From: Phycisphaerae bacterium | GTDB lineage: Bacteria; Planctomycetota; Phycisphaerae; UBA1845; Fen-1342 | Length of the DNA: 64,000 bases | Direction: 5' to 3' | Assembly: GCA_022072445.1 (NCBI GenBank) | Contig: JAJVHV010000001.1 | Coordinates: 1 to 64,000, forward strand | Part shown: positions 7,541 through 15,607 of the stretch, piece by piece | How positions within the stretch are numbered: the stretch's first letter is position 1 | How the letters are laid out: every line of letters begins with the position of its first letter | Made by a program: the position numbers and the translations under genes | Notes under the pieces: model-generated | The model's input: the letters and a program-made list of their open reading frames with translations, nothing else | Database searches by the model: none | What the model was told of the DNA's origin: nothing

Positions 7541-8845
7541 CTACGCCAGCCTTCGATTAAGCCGCAGCACACCCAGCGCATAACCGACCGTCCCGACCGC
7601 CAGCAGAATGCCGCACGGCAGCAGCATTTCACCCGCCGAATAGTCGCGCCAGATCGCGCCTTCAAGCGAAATGACCGCCCATTTGACCGGGCTGATGCTG
7701 CTCATCGTCTGCATCCACCCGGGCATCGCGATCAGCGGCACCATCCCGCCGCCCAGCATCGCCATCACCGAGTTCACGCCCCAGCCGATGCCGGAGACGG
7801 CCTGCGGCGACCGGCCGATCGTGCAGAAGAGCATCATCAGGCCGACGAAGCAGAGCGCCGTGCACACCGCGCCGACCACGAACAACGGAAGATTGCTGAC
7901 GCGAACGCCAAAAAACAGGGCGGCGACGATCATCAGCAGCGTGAGCGAGCCGGTGCACGCCAGGAAGCAGGCCGTCGCCTTGCCGGCGAGAATCTGCCAG
8001 CCGACCAGCGGCGACGTCTGGAGTCGCAGCATGGTGCCTTCGATACGCTCGTTGACCAGCGACGTGGCAAAGCCCGCGACGCAGCCGAGCACGCCCCACA
8101 TCATCGCTGAGGGGAATGACACGTCGAACGACGAGCGCGGCTGGGCGCGCACTTCGCGCGCTATGCCCGCCGAGCGAATTGACAGCGGGTTGAATTCAAC
8201 GCCCGCGCTCTTGCTGTCGCCGGCGTCGGAGCCCGTAGCGCCAAACGCCGTCGGCATCGACGTCGCGAAGCTGCGCACCGAACCCAGGAACACGCCGAGA
8301 ATCTGCTTCTGCGCGAACGACAGCTCGGCCGACTGCTCGACCTGCCGCAGCGATTCTTCCGCCTGTTTCTGCATGGCGGCCGGGTCGGCGAAGACGCCCG
8401 ACATCAGCCGGAAGCTCTTCTCCATCAGCAGGCCCTGCAGGAAACCCTCCTCGGCACGCCTTGACGGATCGACGCCGACTTCCAGTTCGGCGCTCTCGCG
8501 GCGAAACAGCCCGAACTTGCCGCCGAATCCAGCCGGTATGGCGACGTAGGCGACGAACCGGCCGCGCCGGACGGCGTCGCGGGCGGCGTCGCGCGACGAC
8601 TCGTGAACCGTCAGTGACTCGGACGTGCGCAGTGCGTCGATCAGTTGGCGCGACGAGGGCGACTTGTCCTCGTCGACGACGGCGACGTCCATCCTTCCGG
8701 CGCCGCCACTGCCCGAGCGCGACGAGAAGATTGACCCGAAAAACAGGGCGTAGATCAGCGGAAATCCAAGAATGAAAAATGCCCCGGCCGGGTCACGCAG
8801 CAGCAGGCGCAGGTCCTTCACGGCGAGCGTCAGAATGGGGCGCAT
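7541..8845 (-). CDS. ABC-2 type exporter permease
   Basis: 434 residues from ATG 8845-8843, sharing one base with the stop of the ATPase gene (TGATG). N-terminal membrane helix 1 follows the cytoplasmic start MRPILTLAVKDLRLLLRDP, typical of ABC-2 permeases of the NatB/YhaP type. A large extracytoplasmic domain (about 40-225) and a helix bundle in the last 190 residues follow (MLFCTIGRSPQAVSGIGW is in this part). It should pair with the ATPase at 8845-9735 to export a drug, lipid or Na+; the substrate is unknown. It ends convergent with the methyltransferase. Confidence 0.88.
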   Translation of the reverse strand: MRPILTLAVKDLRLLLRDPAGAFFILGFPLIYALFFGSIFSSRSGSGGAGRMDVAVVDEDKSPSSRQLIDALRTSESLTVHESSRDAARDAVRRGRFVAYVAIPAGFGGKFGLFRRESAELEVGVDPSRRAEEGFLQGLLMEKSFRLMSGVFADPAAMQKQAEESLRQVEQSAELSFAQKQILGVFLGSVRSFATSMPTAFGATGSDAGDSKSAGVEFNPLSIRSAGIAREVRAQPRSSFDVSFPSAMMWGVLGCVAGFATSLVNERIEGTMLRLQTSPLVGWQILAGKATACFLACTGSLTLLMIVAALFFGVRVSNLPLFVVGAVCTALCFVGLMMLFCTIGRSPQAVSGIGWGVNSVMAMLGGGMVPLIAMPGWMQTMSSISPVKWAVISLEGAIWRDYSAGEMLLPCGILLAVGTVGYALGVLRLNRRLA

Positions 8846-9735
8846 CAGTCTCGCAGGCTCCGGCCGGTCAGGTTCAGGAAGACGTGCTCCAGATCGGGTT
8901 GCTTGACGCGCAGGGACCGCAGGCGGGCGCCGTCGTCGGCGAAGCGCGCCACGTCGTGCAGCGGCTCGTCCGACTCAAGCGTCACAGTCGTGCCTTCGAC
9001 GCGGGCCGCCACGCCACGCAGCGCGGGCACGGGCGGCTCAAACTCGGCCTCGATCAGCGACTTGCCCCCGTAGCGGCGGATGAGATTCTCCACGGTATCG
9101 GTCGCCAGCAGGCGGCCGTGGTCGATGATGGCCACGCGGTCGCAGAGCCGCTCGGCCTCCTCCATGTAGTGCGTCGTGTAGACGATGGTGCGCTGCTGTT
9201 GCTTGAGCGCGGCGATGTTCTCGAAGATGTGGTTGCGCGACTGCGGATCGACCCCCACGGTCGGCTCGTCGAGAAAGATCACCGCCGGATCGTGCACCAG
9301 CGCACACGCCAGATTCAGCCGGCGCTTCATGCCGCCTGAATAGGTCTTTGCGCGGCTGCCAGCCCGCGGTGTCAGGCCGGTGAAGTCCAGCGCAAAGCGT
9401 ACGCGTTCGCGAAGCACCGCTCCGCTCAGCCCGTAGATCGCGCCGAAAAAGTGCGCGTTTTCCGCGCCCGTCAGCTCCTCATAGATGGCCAGCGACTGCG
9501 GCGCCGCGCCGATCCGGCGGCGGGCGGCACGTTCGCTGGGCGGCCCGAGGCCCGCGATGTCCATCCGCCCCTCATCGGGGCGCAGCGCACCGGTCAGCAT
9601 GTGAATCGTCGTCGACTTCCCCGCGCCGTTGGGTCCCAATAGCCCAATCGTCTCGCCGGCCCGCACGTCGATCGACACGTCGTCGACGGCCGTGAGCGAC
9701 CCGAAGCGCTTCCGCAGATTCTCGGCCCGAATCAT
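8845..9735 (-). CDS. ABC exporter ATP-binding protein
   Basis: 296 residues starting MIRAENLRKRFGSL at ATG 9735-9733; a long in-frame extension upstream is shadow sequence. Walker A is GPNGAGKST (about residue 38), the signature is YSGGMKRRLNLA, and Walker B is VIFLDEPTVGVDP with the switch His in YTTHYMEEAE. The C-terminal 70 residues form the regulatory domain common in the DrrA/NatA/CcmA group. It is the first gene of a two-gene operon with the permease and is divergent from the sensor kinase operon across about 270 nt. Confidence 0.93.
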   Translation of the reverse strand: MIRAENLRKRFGSLTAVDDVSIDVRAGETIGLLGPNGAGKSTTIHMLTGALRPDEGRMDIAGLGPPSERAARRRIGAAPQSLAIYEELTGAENAHFFGAIYGLSGAVLRERVRFALDFTGLTPRAGSRAKTYSGGMKRRLNLACALVHDPAVIFLDEPTVGVDPQSRNHIFENIAALKQQQRTIVYTTHYMEEAERLCDRVAIIDHGRLLATDTVENLIRRYGGKSLIEAEFEPPVPALRGVAARVEGTTVTLESDEPLHDVARFADDGARLRSLRVKQPDLEHVFLNLTGRSLRD

Positions 9736-10003
9736 GCCGGCCGACGATACCCGACGGTGCACAGGCGGTGCAATCGTTGCGCCCCGCGTGCGTACCCCAT
9801 CCTCGCGTTGTCGGACGCTCACGCCGCCAGAGTCCTCAAAAATCACTTCGCGGCATGCCGCAGACGGGGCGCGGGATAGCCCGGCAAGATGCGGCGGCCG
9901 CGATTCGATAAGCAATCCGATGCCACGGGCAGATGCCGGCGGCACCACCGAAAACACGGGGGCGCGGTCGGACGACCGCTGCCTGAAATCAGTTTGGACG
10001 AAC

Positions 10004-11905
10004 ATGACCGTTGAGAAGACCGTGACGACCACGAACCCCGGTGCGACCACCACGGTCGCCTCGAGCTCACGCTTCAGCGATTCCCCCGGCGCCATCGCCT
10101 GGTTCGGCCTGGTGACGGTCGCCATCGTGCTGGCCGCCGCGATCGGCGCGTCGTTCGCCTCGCACGCGGTGATCCGGATGCGCGAGGCCGATCGCTCCGC
10201 GCAGTCCGCGCCGGCGCTGATGAACGTGCTCAGCGACGCCGTTCGCGCCCGGCTCGACGCCAGCCAGGTCGAGATTCAGCGCATGCTGGGCGATCTTTCG
10301 CGCGTTCCGGGGGTTGAGGCCTGCCGCCTGACGATCCGCGGCACCGGTGGCGAAGCGACGCACGGCGCCGCGGGGGCGCGCGGAGCAACCGGCCGCTACC
10401 TGCGTGCCGAGTTGGTCGGCGAATCCGGCGGTCGGACCGCGCTGCTGGAGGTCTGGTTTTCGGCGGACGGCGGAGTCTCGGCCATGGCGTCGACGCTCAG
10501 CGCCGGCGGGATGGTGGGTGCGGGCGCGCTGCTGGTGTTCGGGTTGAGCTTTGCCGCCTTCCGCCGAGCCGTGCGGCCGATCACGCTCATCCGGAAGAAT
10601 TTGCTGGACTACCAGCGCGGGCAGGAGACGACGCTCGGTCTGCTCGCGCTGCGCCAGGCTGACAACACCGCGGCCAGCGCCTGGAATGGCCTGCTCAGCT
10701 CGATTGAGGAGATGCAGCGCGAGCTCGACGTGGCCCGCTGCCGGCAGATCGTCTCCGACGTCGCTCGCACGCGGCAACTGTGCTCGTCGCAGGACATCCT
10801 CGACGCGTTGCCCATCGGCGTCGTCGAACTCCGCGGCGAGGCCGAGGTCAGTTACTGGAACTACTCCGCCGGACGGATGCTTGGACTCTCGGCCGAGAGC
10901 GGAAAGGACGGCAAGTCGGGGAGTGTGAGCCTGTCCGATCCCGGCCTGCTTTCCGCGATTGAGCGGCTCCGGGCGGCGTTCGCTCCGGACGGACAGCTCG
11001 CCGGAGACACGCTCAACCACGTGGACCACGAGATTCGCGCCCCGGGCACCGACGGCACGCCGGGCGAGCTGCTTTCGGTCATCCGCCTGACGCCGATTGC
11101 CGGCGGGGAGCAGCGCGGCGACTTCGTGCTGATGGTTCAGGACGTCAGCCAGTTGATCGACGCGGAGCGTTCGCGCGACTCGTTCATCGCGCACATCACG
11201 CACGAGCTGCGCACGCCGCTCACGAACATTCGTGCCTACGCCGAGACGCTGAACGAGGATCTGTTCGACGACGAGAAGACGCGGCGCGAGTGCTACAACG
11301 TGATCATGAGCGAAACGCAGCGCCTGACGCGGCTGGTCGAAGGCGTTCTGAGCGTCTCAGCGATCGAGGCCGGCGCCTCGAAGTTCGAGCGCGCCCCGGT
11401 CAAGCTGGACCACTCGCTGCGGCAGGCCGTTCAGGACGTGCAGGCCAATGCCGACGCGCGCTCGATCGACCTGGCCCTGCGCCTGCCCTCCAAGGTGCCG
11501 CTCGTCATGGGCGATCGGCATCGGCTGCACCAGGTCTGGATCAACCTGCTGGGCAACGCGATCAAGTACACGCCGGCGAAGGGCTCGGTCAGCGTCACGC
11601 TGCAATCCGACGAGCGCGTCGTGCGCGTGTGCGTCTGTGACACCGGGATCGGCATCGCGCCGGAGCACCACCGCAACATTTTCGAGAAGTTCTATCGCGT
11701 CGAGGACCCGACCGTCGAAGGCATCGAGGGAACGGGGCTGGGTCTGGCAATCACGAAAGACATCGTGCGTATGCACGGCGGAACGATCGGCGTAGAGAGT
11801 GAAATGGGCCGCGGTTCGACCTTCTTCGTCGAGCTGCCGCGGGCCCGCGAGTCCGTCGGCGCAGCCGCGGGGGAGGCCGTCCATGGCGCGAATCGTCATC
11901 GCTGA
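10004..11905 (+). CDS. Membrane sensor histidine kinase heading the pseudopilus operon
   Basis: 633 residues from ATG 10004; the frame upstream overlaps the divergent ABC gene and is not protein-like. Membrane helix 1 is about residues 30-52, a periplasmic sensor domain of about 110 residues follows, and helix 2 is near 166-185, then a HAMP-like linker (RAVRPITLI). A PAS-like domain (LDALPIGVVEL, about 265-380) precedes the HisKA dimerisation box FIAHITHELRTPLTN with phospho-acceptor His about 400. The ATPase domain has the N box (INLLGNAIKYTP, about 513-524), G1 (DTGIGIAPEH) and G2 (GTGLGLAI). All catalytic motifs are intact. It overlaps the receiver gene by 23 nt, which makes that receiver the likely partner. 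Confidence 0.92.
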   Translation: MTVEKTVTTTNPGATTTVASSSRFSDSPGAIAWFGLVTVAIVLAAAIGASFASHAVIRMREADRSAQSAPALMNVLSDAVRARLDASQVEIQRMLGDLSRVPGVEACRLTIRGTGGEATHGAAGARGATGRYLRAELVGESGGRTALLEVWFSADGGVSAMASTLSAGGMVGAGALLVFGLSFAAFRRAVRPITLIRKNLLDYQRGQETTLGLLALRQADNTAASAWNGLLSSIEEMQRELDVARCRQIVSDVARTRQLCSSQDILDALPIGVVELRGEAEVSYWNYSAGRMLGLSAESGKDGKSGSVSLSDPGLLSAIERLRAAFAPDGQLAGDTLNHVDHEIRAPGTDGTPGELLSVIRLTPIAGGEQRGDFVLMVQDVSQLIDAERSRDSFIAHITHELRTPLTNIRAYAETLNEDLFDDEKTRRECYNVIMSETQRLTRLVEGVLSVSAIEAGASKFERAPVKLDHSLRQAVQDVQANADARSIDLALRLPSKVPLVMGDRHRLHQVWINLLGNAIKYTPAKGSVSVTLQSDERVVRVCVCDTGIGIAPEHHRNIFEKFYRVEDPTVEGIEGTGLGLAITKDIVRMHGGTIGVESEMGRGSTFFVELPRARESVGAAAGEAVHGANRHR

Positions 11906-12311
11906 AGACCAGGCGCACATCCGCCGCGTCCTCTCCATGTGGCTGACGCGCCACCAGCACGAGGTGATCGAGGCGGGCAACGGCGTGGCGGCGCTCGACG
12001 CGCTGCGCAAGATGCCGGTCGATCTGCTGATCACCGACGTCAACATGCCGGTCATGGATGGGATCGAGCTGACGCGGCGTGCGTTCGAAGCCTGCCCGAC
12101 GTTGCGGGGCGTCTTCGTCGTCACGTCGCGCTGCGACCAGGCCGGCATTCTGGATCAACTGACCGATCCGCGCGTTCGGATCTACCCCAAGCCGTTCAGC
12201 CCGTCGCAACTGCTCCAGGAGGCGCAGGGCGTCCTCGAGCCCGCGGCACGCGACGCGCCCAGCGGCAACGGCCGCGTCGCCGCCGCCGCTTCGGGAGGTC
12301 CTTCGTCGTGA
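11883..12311 (+). CDS. Single-domain response regulator
   Basis: 142 residues from ATG 11883, inside the end of the kinase gene. It is a CheY-like receiver: acidic pair in VIAEDQAH, phospho-acceptor Asp in LLITDVNMP (about residue 54), switch Thr in VFVVTSR, and the conserved Lys in YPKPFSP. After about residue 120 only a short Ala/Gly/Ser-rich tail remains, with no DNA-binding output domain. It must act by protein contact. The next gene encodes an HD-GYP protein without its own receiver, a plausible target. Confidence 0.93.
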   Translation: MARIVIAEDQAHIRRVLSMWLTRHQHEVIEAGNGVAALDALRKMPVDLLITDVNMPVMDGIELTRRAFEACPTLRGVFVVTSRCDQAGILDQLTDPRVRIYPKPFSPSQLLQEAQGVLEPAARDAPSGNGRVAAAASGGPSS

Positions 12312-12325
12312 GGAGACACCGCGAC

Positions 12326-13681
12326 ATGCCGGATAAGTCTGCGCCCGTAGGCAAGGTCCGCCGGCCGTCGCCGCCGGGCCCGGCCGCCATCGCCAGCGAA
12401 TCGGCGGACGTGCCGCCGATGCCGATTCAGCGCGGTCTGAGCGACGCGCTGCGCCGGCTCGACGACCTGGCTCGCGAGAATGAAGCGCTCGGCCGCGAAC
12501 TGCTGCGCTGTTATGAACAGCTCAGCCTGGTGTTTGAGATCACCGAGCACATCGCCGATCTCCGGAACTCCGAGGAAATCGAGCGCACGCTGCTGGAGCG
12601 CTGCGCGACGATGCTCAACTCCCGTGCGCTGTTTCTCGAACTGAATAACGAACTCCGCCCGGTCGTCGCCGAGGCGGGCTGGTGCGATTCGCCGGAGTCG
12701 GTCCCGGAGCGTATTTCCCAGTTGCTCGACGCCGACCTGCAAGCGGTGCGCACCAGCAAGCACGCCGCCACAACCACGCTGCCCCTGGTCGACCCGCCGC
12801 TGCGCGGCTTTGTAGAGGAGCGCGGCGGCCGCGTCGTGGGCGAAGCGGCCAACGCGGCGCAGATTCTGCTGGCGCCGCTGCATCGCTTCGGTGCCCAGAC
12901 CGCCGTCGTCATCGCCGTCCGCAGGCCCAGCGATCCGCCGTTCGACTCCAGCGATCTGCTGGCCGCGGAATCGGTCCTGGGTTACGGCGGGCAGGTGCTG
13001 AGCAACATGCTGATGCTGCAGAACATGCAGACGATGGCGTTCGAGACGGTCTGCGCGCTGGTGCGGGCGATCGATCAGAAGGACCACTACACGTCCGGTC
13101 ACGCCGAACGGGTCGGTTGGCTGGCGCGGATGACCGGCCAGGCGCTGGGACTGGCGGAGCACGACCTCGAAATGCTGGAATGGGCGGGTCTGCTGCACGA
13201 TGTCGGCAAGATCGGGATCAGCGAGGAAATCCTCAACAAGCCCGGACGATTGACGCCCGAGGAGTTCGAGATCATGAAGCGCCACCCGCTCATGAGCTAC
13301 GAAGTTCTCCGCCCGGTCGCCTCGCTGGCACCGATCCTCGAGGGCGTCAAGTATCACCATGAAAACCACGACGGCTCGGGGTACCCGGATGGCCTGAGCG
13401 GCACGGCCATCCCGCTTTTCGCACGGATCATCCACGTGGTGGACATTTTCGACGCGCTCACGTCGACGCGTTCGTACCGCGCCGGCTTCACACTCGAAAA
13501 AGCCTACGCCATCCTCCGCGAAGGCGCCGGCACGGTCACCGATCCGCAGGTGACGCACACGTTTCTCGAAATGATCGACCGCTACCGGCGTGAGAACCAC
13601 GTCGAGTTCACGCGCCGCTTCCGGATACCGACCGCCAGCGATACCGCGCCGCCCGCGCTTGCCGCGGAGGTAAGCCCATGA
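12326..13681 (+). CDS. GAF-like plus HD-GYP protein, predicted c-di-GMP phosphodiesterase
   Basis: 451 residues from ATG 12326; an AGGAG lies about 10 nt upstream. A short coiled coil (LDDLARENEALGREL, about 45-75) leads into a GAF-like domain (about 70-230). The HD-GYP domain follows (about 240-440), with HD at about 291-292 in LLHDVGKIGI, HHENHDGSGYP with GYP at about 352-354, and DIFDALTSTR. All residues expected for the metal site and c-di-GMP hydrolysis are present. The stop overlaps the next start by 4 nt (ATGA). The family opens c-di-GMP to pGpG or GMP. Its place between a receiver and a GGDEF-like gene, upstream of an MshEN-type ATPase, suggests it sets local c-di-GMP for the pseudopilus. 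Confidence 0.93.
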   Translation: MPDKSAPVGKVRRPSPPGPAAIASESADVPPMPIQRGLSDALRRLDDLARENEALGRELLRCYEQLSLVFEITEHIADLRNSEEIERTLLERCATMLNSRALFLELNNELRPVVAEAGWCDSPESVPERISQLLDADLQAVRTSKHAATTTLPLVDPPLRGFVEERGGRVVGEAANAAQILLAPLHRFGAQTAVVIAVRRPSDPPFDSSDLLAAESVLGYGGQVLSNMLMLQNMQTMAFETVCALVRAIDQKDHYTSGHAERVGWLARMTGQALGLAEHDLEMLEWAGLLHDVGKIGISEEILNKPGRLTPEEFEIMKRHPLMSYEVLRPVASLAPILEGVKYHHENHDGSGYPDGLSGTAIPLFARIIHVVDIFDALTSTRSYRAGFTLEKAYAILREGAGTVTDPQVTHTFLEMIDRYRRENHVEFTRRFRIPTASDTAPPALAAEVSP

Positions 13682-15243
13682 CGCCCGCGCCCCCGCAGCT
13701 CTCGACCGCGCTCGAGGCGGCCGGCGGCGAGCGAGCCACCGCGGTTCCGCGTCCCGGCTGGCGGCACGTCGTCGCGCTGGTGATCGTCGTTGCGGGGCTT
13801 TTCGTCTGCTACGGCAGTGTTCTGCGCGAAGGCGCCGACTTCGCCATCCTGCTGGCCGTATGCGGCGCGATGGGTGTCGGAGTCTCCGGTCTGGGTGCCG
13901 CGCTGGGCGCCCGGCTGGGCAGCATCGTCGGCCTGAGCATCTCGATCGGCCTGTGCACGCACTCGCACGCGTCGCTCATGAATCAGATGCTCTTTTCCGC
14001 GATCGCGACGGCCGCGTGCAGCCTGATCGGCTGGTTGGCGGGATCGCGGCCGCCTGGCGGCGACACGGCAACCATGCCCAGCGACGCGCGCCGCCAGGAC
14101 GGAGCCGGCAGCCTCGGCAATGTCACGTCGCTGGCGTCGGCCTTTCAGCGCTGGGTGGCCGAGGGCCGCATCAACTGGCGATCGTTCGATCAGTTCGTCC
14201 GCACCGCGCTGCGCGAGACCTGCACGGCCACGCACGTGCGCAGTTTTCACGTCGGACGCGGGCTCACGATCCGGCCGCTCTCGAACAGCGCGCAAGAGGA
14301 TGCGATTGGACTTTCTGAGTCCGATCGCGAGCTGCTCAGCGCGCTGCTCACGGCCCGCGAACCGATTCACACCGGCCGTGCGCAAATACCCACCGAAAAA
14401 GAGAATGGCCGCGCCCCGCACGACGCCGCCGCGCACGGCGCCGCCGCGGCACCCCGTCTCAGCGACGCTGAGTGGCTGATTCCGGTGTCGGACAACAACG
14501 CCGTCGTCGGCATCGTCGCCATCGGCGCGCTCGGCCGCTCCATACCGGAGGCCGCGCGTCCGGCGCTGGTCGAAGCTCTGGCGCGCACGCTCTCGCTTTG
14601 CTGGGTTTGCGTCCGCGTCCGCCGCCGTCTCTCCGCCGCGCGTGGCATCGATCGGCCGAGCGGCGCGATGACGCGCGAACGCCTCCTGGCCGATTGCGAG
14701 CGCGTGGCGCGCGCCGCCGCCGACGACGGAGAACCGCTCACCGTCGTCATTCTGGGAATCGAGGGAGTGCGGCGTCTTGACGACGAGGGACTGTGGCAGC
14801 AGCGCGACCGGCTCATCGACCGGCTGGGCCGCGTCGTGCGCCGAACGCTCCGCACCGACGATCTTCTGGGCCGCTTCAGCGACGACCGGTTCGTGGTCGT
14901 GCTGCGGCGGGTCGACGCGACGCTGGGCGAGTTGATTTCGCGCAAGCTGCTCGAAGCCGCGCGCGGCGCGGTCGCGGGCCGGCCGCCGGGTGCGGCCCGC
15001 GGCGGCGAGCAGTCCCGGCAGGGCATGATCACCGTTCGAGCCGGCAGCGCGAGCTTCGCGAGCGTGACCTGCGACGCGAGCAGCCTGATCAGCGCGGCGA
15101 TGAGCTGCCTCGACGAGGCGCGTCAGCAGCAACGCGAGCTGGTCTGCCGCCGGGTTGAGCCGGCGCGATTCGTTCCCGTGACCGAGCCAGGCTGCGGGCC
15201 GGGCTGCGCCGAACGTGACGTGCCGATTCCGCATGAGGTGTAG
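13678..15243 (+). CDS. Membrane protein with degenerate GGDEF-like domain
   Basis: 521 residues from ATG 13678, overlapping the HD-GYP stop. Residues about 25-130 contain three or four membrane helices (LVIVVAGLFVCYGSVL is the first). A GAF-like region occupies about 150-315 and a GGDEF-fold region about 325-505 (TVVILGIEGVRRLDD, then TDDLLGRFSDDRFVVVL). The catalytic signature GG(D/E)EF is replaced by SDDRF (about 401-405): both glycines and the catalytic Glu are missing. Diguanylate cyclase activity is therefore unlikely; nucleotide binding or a purely structural role is possible. Fold assignment is by motif position and moderately confident. Confidence 0.75.
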   Translation: MTPAPPQLSTALEAAGGERATAVPRPGWRHVVALVIVVAGLFVCYGSVLREGADFAILLAVCGAMGVGVSGLGAALGARLGSIVGLSISIGLCTHSHASLMNQMLFSAIATAACSLIGWLAGSRPPGGDTATMPSDARRQDGAGSLGNVTSLASAFQRWVAEGRINWRSFDQFVRTALRETCTATHVRSFHVGRGLTIRPLSNSAQEDAIGLSESDRELLSALLTAREPIHTGRAQIPTEKENGRAPHDAAAHGAAAAPRLSDAEWLIPVSDNNAVVGIVAIGALGRSIPEAARPALVEALARTLSLCWVCVRVRRRLSAARGIDRPSGAMTRERLLADCERVARAAADDGEPLTVVILGIEGVRRLDDEGLWQQRDRLIDRLGRVVRRTLRTDDLLGRFSDDRFVVVLRRVDATLGELISRKLLEAARGAVAGRPPGAARGGEQSRQGMITVRAGSASFASVTCDASSLISAAMSCLDEARQQQRELVCRRVEPARFVPVTEPGCGPGCAERDVPIPHEV

Positions 15244-15246
15244 CCC

Positions 15247-15582
15247 GTGAAAGTCGACGTGCAGCAACACGGAAGCGTGACAGTGGTCGCCCCGCGCGGC
15301 CCGTTGACCGAGGCGGACGTGTCATCGGTCGAAGCCGCACTTCAAACCGAGCAGCAGAAGAGCCGCTCGCGGATCGTCGTCGACATGTCGGGCGTGCCGT
15401 ACCTCGACAGCGCCGGCATCGAGCTGCTGCTGCGGTTCGCGGCTTCGGCGCCCAGTCCAGGCATGCGGCCGCGGCTCGCCGCACTGAGCGACACGGTGCG
15501 CGAAGCGCTCGACCTGACCGAGACGCTCAAGCGCTTCTTCCGCTTCGACACGGTGGAAAGCGCCGTGCGCAGCTACATGTGA
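15247..15582 (+). CDS. STAS-domain anti-sigma factor antagonist-like protein
   Basis: 111 residues from GTG 15247, 3 nt after the previous stop. The whole protein is one STAS domain: strand VTVVAPRGPLTEADV, then VDMSGVPYLDSAGIELLL, where the Ser in DSAG is the usual phosphorylation site. SpoIIAA/RsbV-type proteins bind anti-sigma kinases or act as partner-switch scaffolds. No RsbW-type kinase or phosphatase gene is nearby. In this operon it could link the signalling module to the secretion motor, but that is inference. Confidence 0.88.
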   Translation: MKVDVQQHGSVTVVAPRGPLTEADVSSVEAALQTEQQKSRSRIVVDMSGVPYLDSAGIELLLRFAASAPSPGMRPRLAALSDTVREALDLTETLKRFFRFDTVESAVRSYM

Positions 15583-15607
15583 CGCCGTCCCGTCGCCGGA
15601 GAAGGGT

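Noticed and set aside
7240-7665. Minus-strand frames across the 27-bp repeats
   Set aside because: Arg/Gly/Cys composition from repeats and overlap with the 3' end of the ABC permease; no homology seen.
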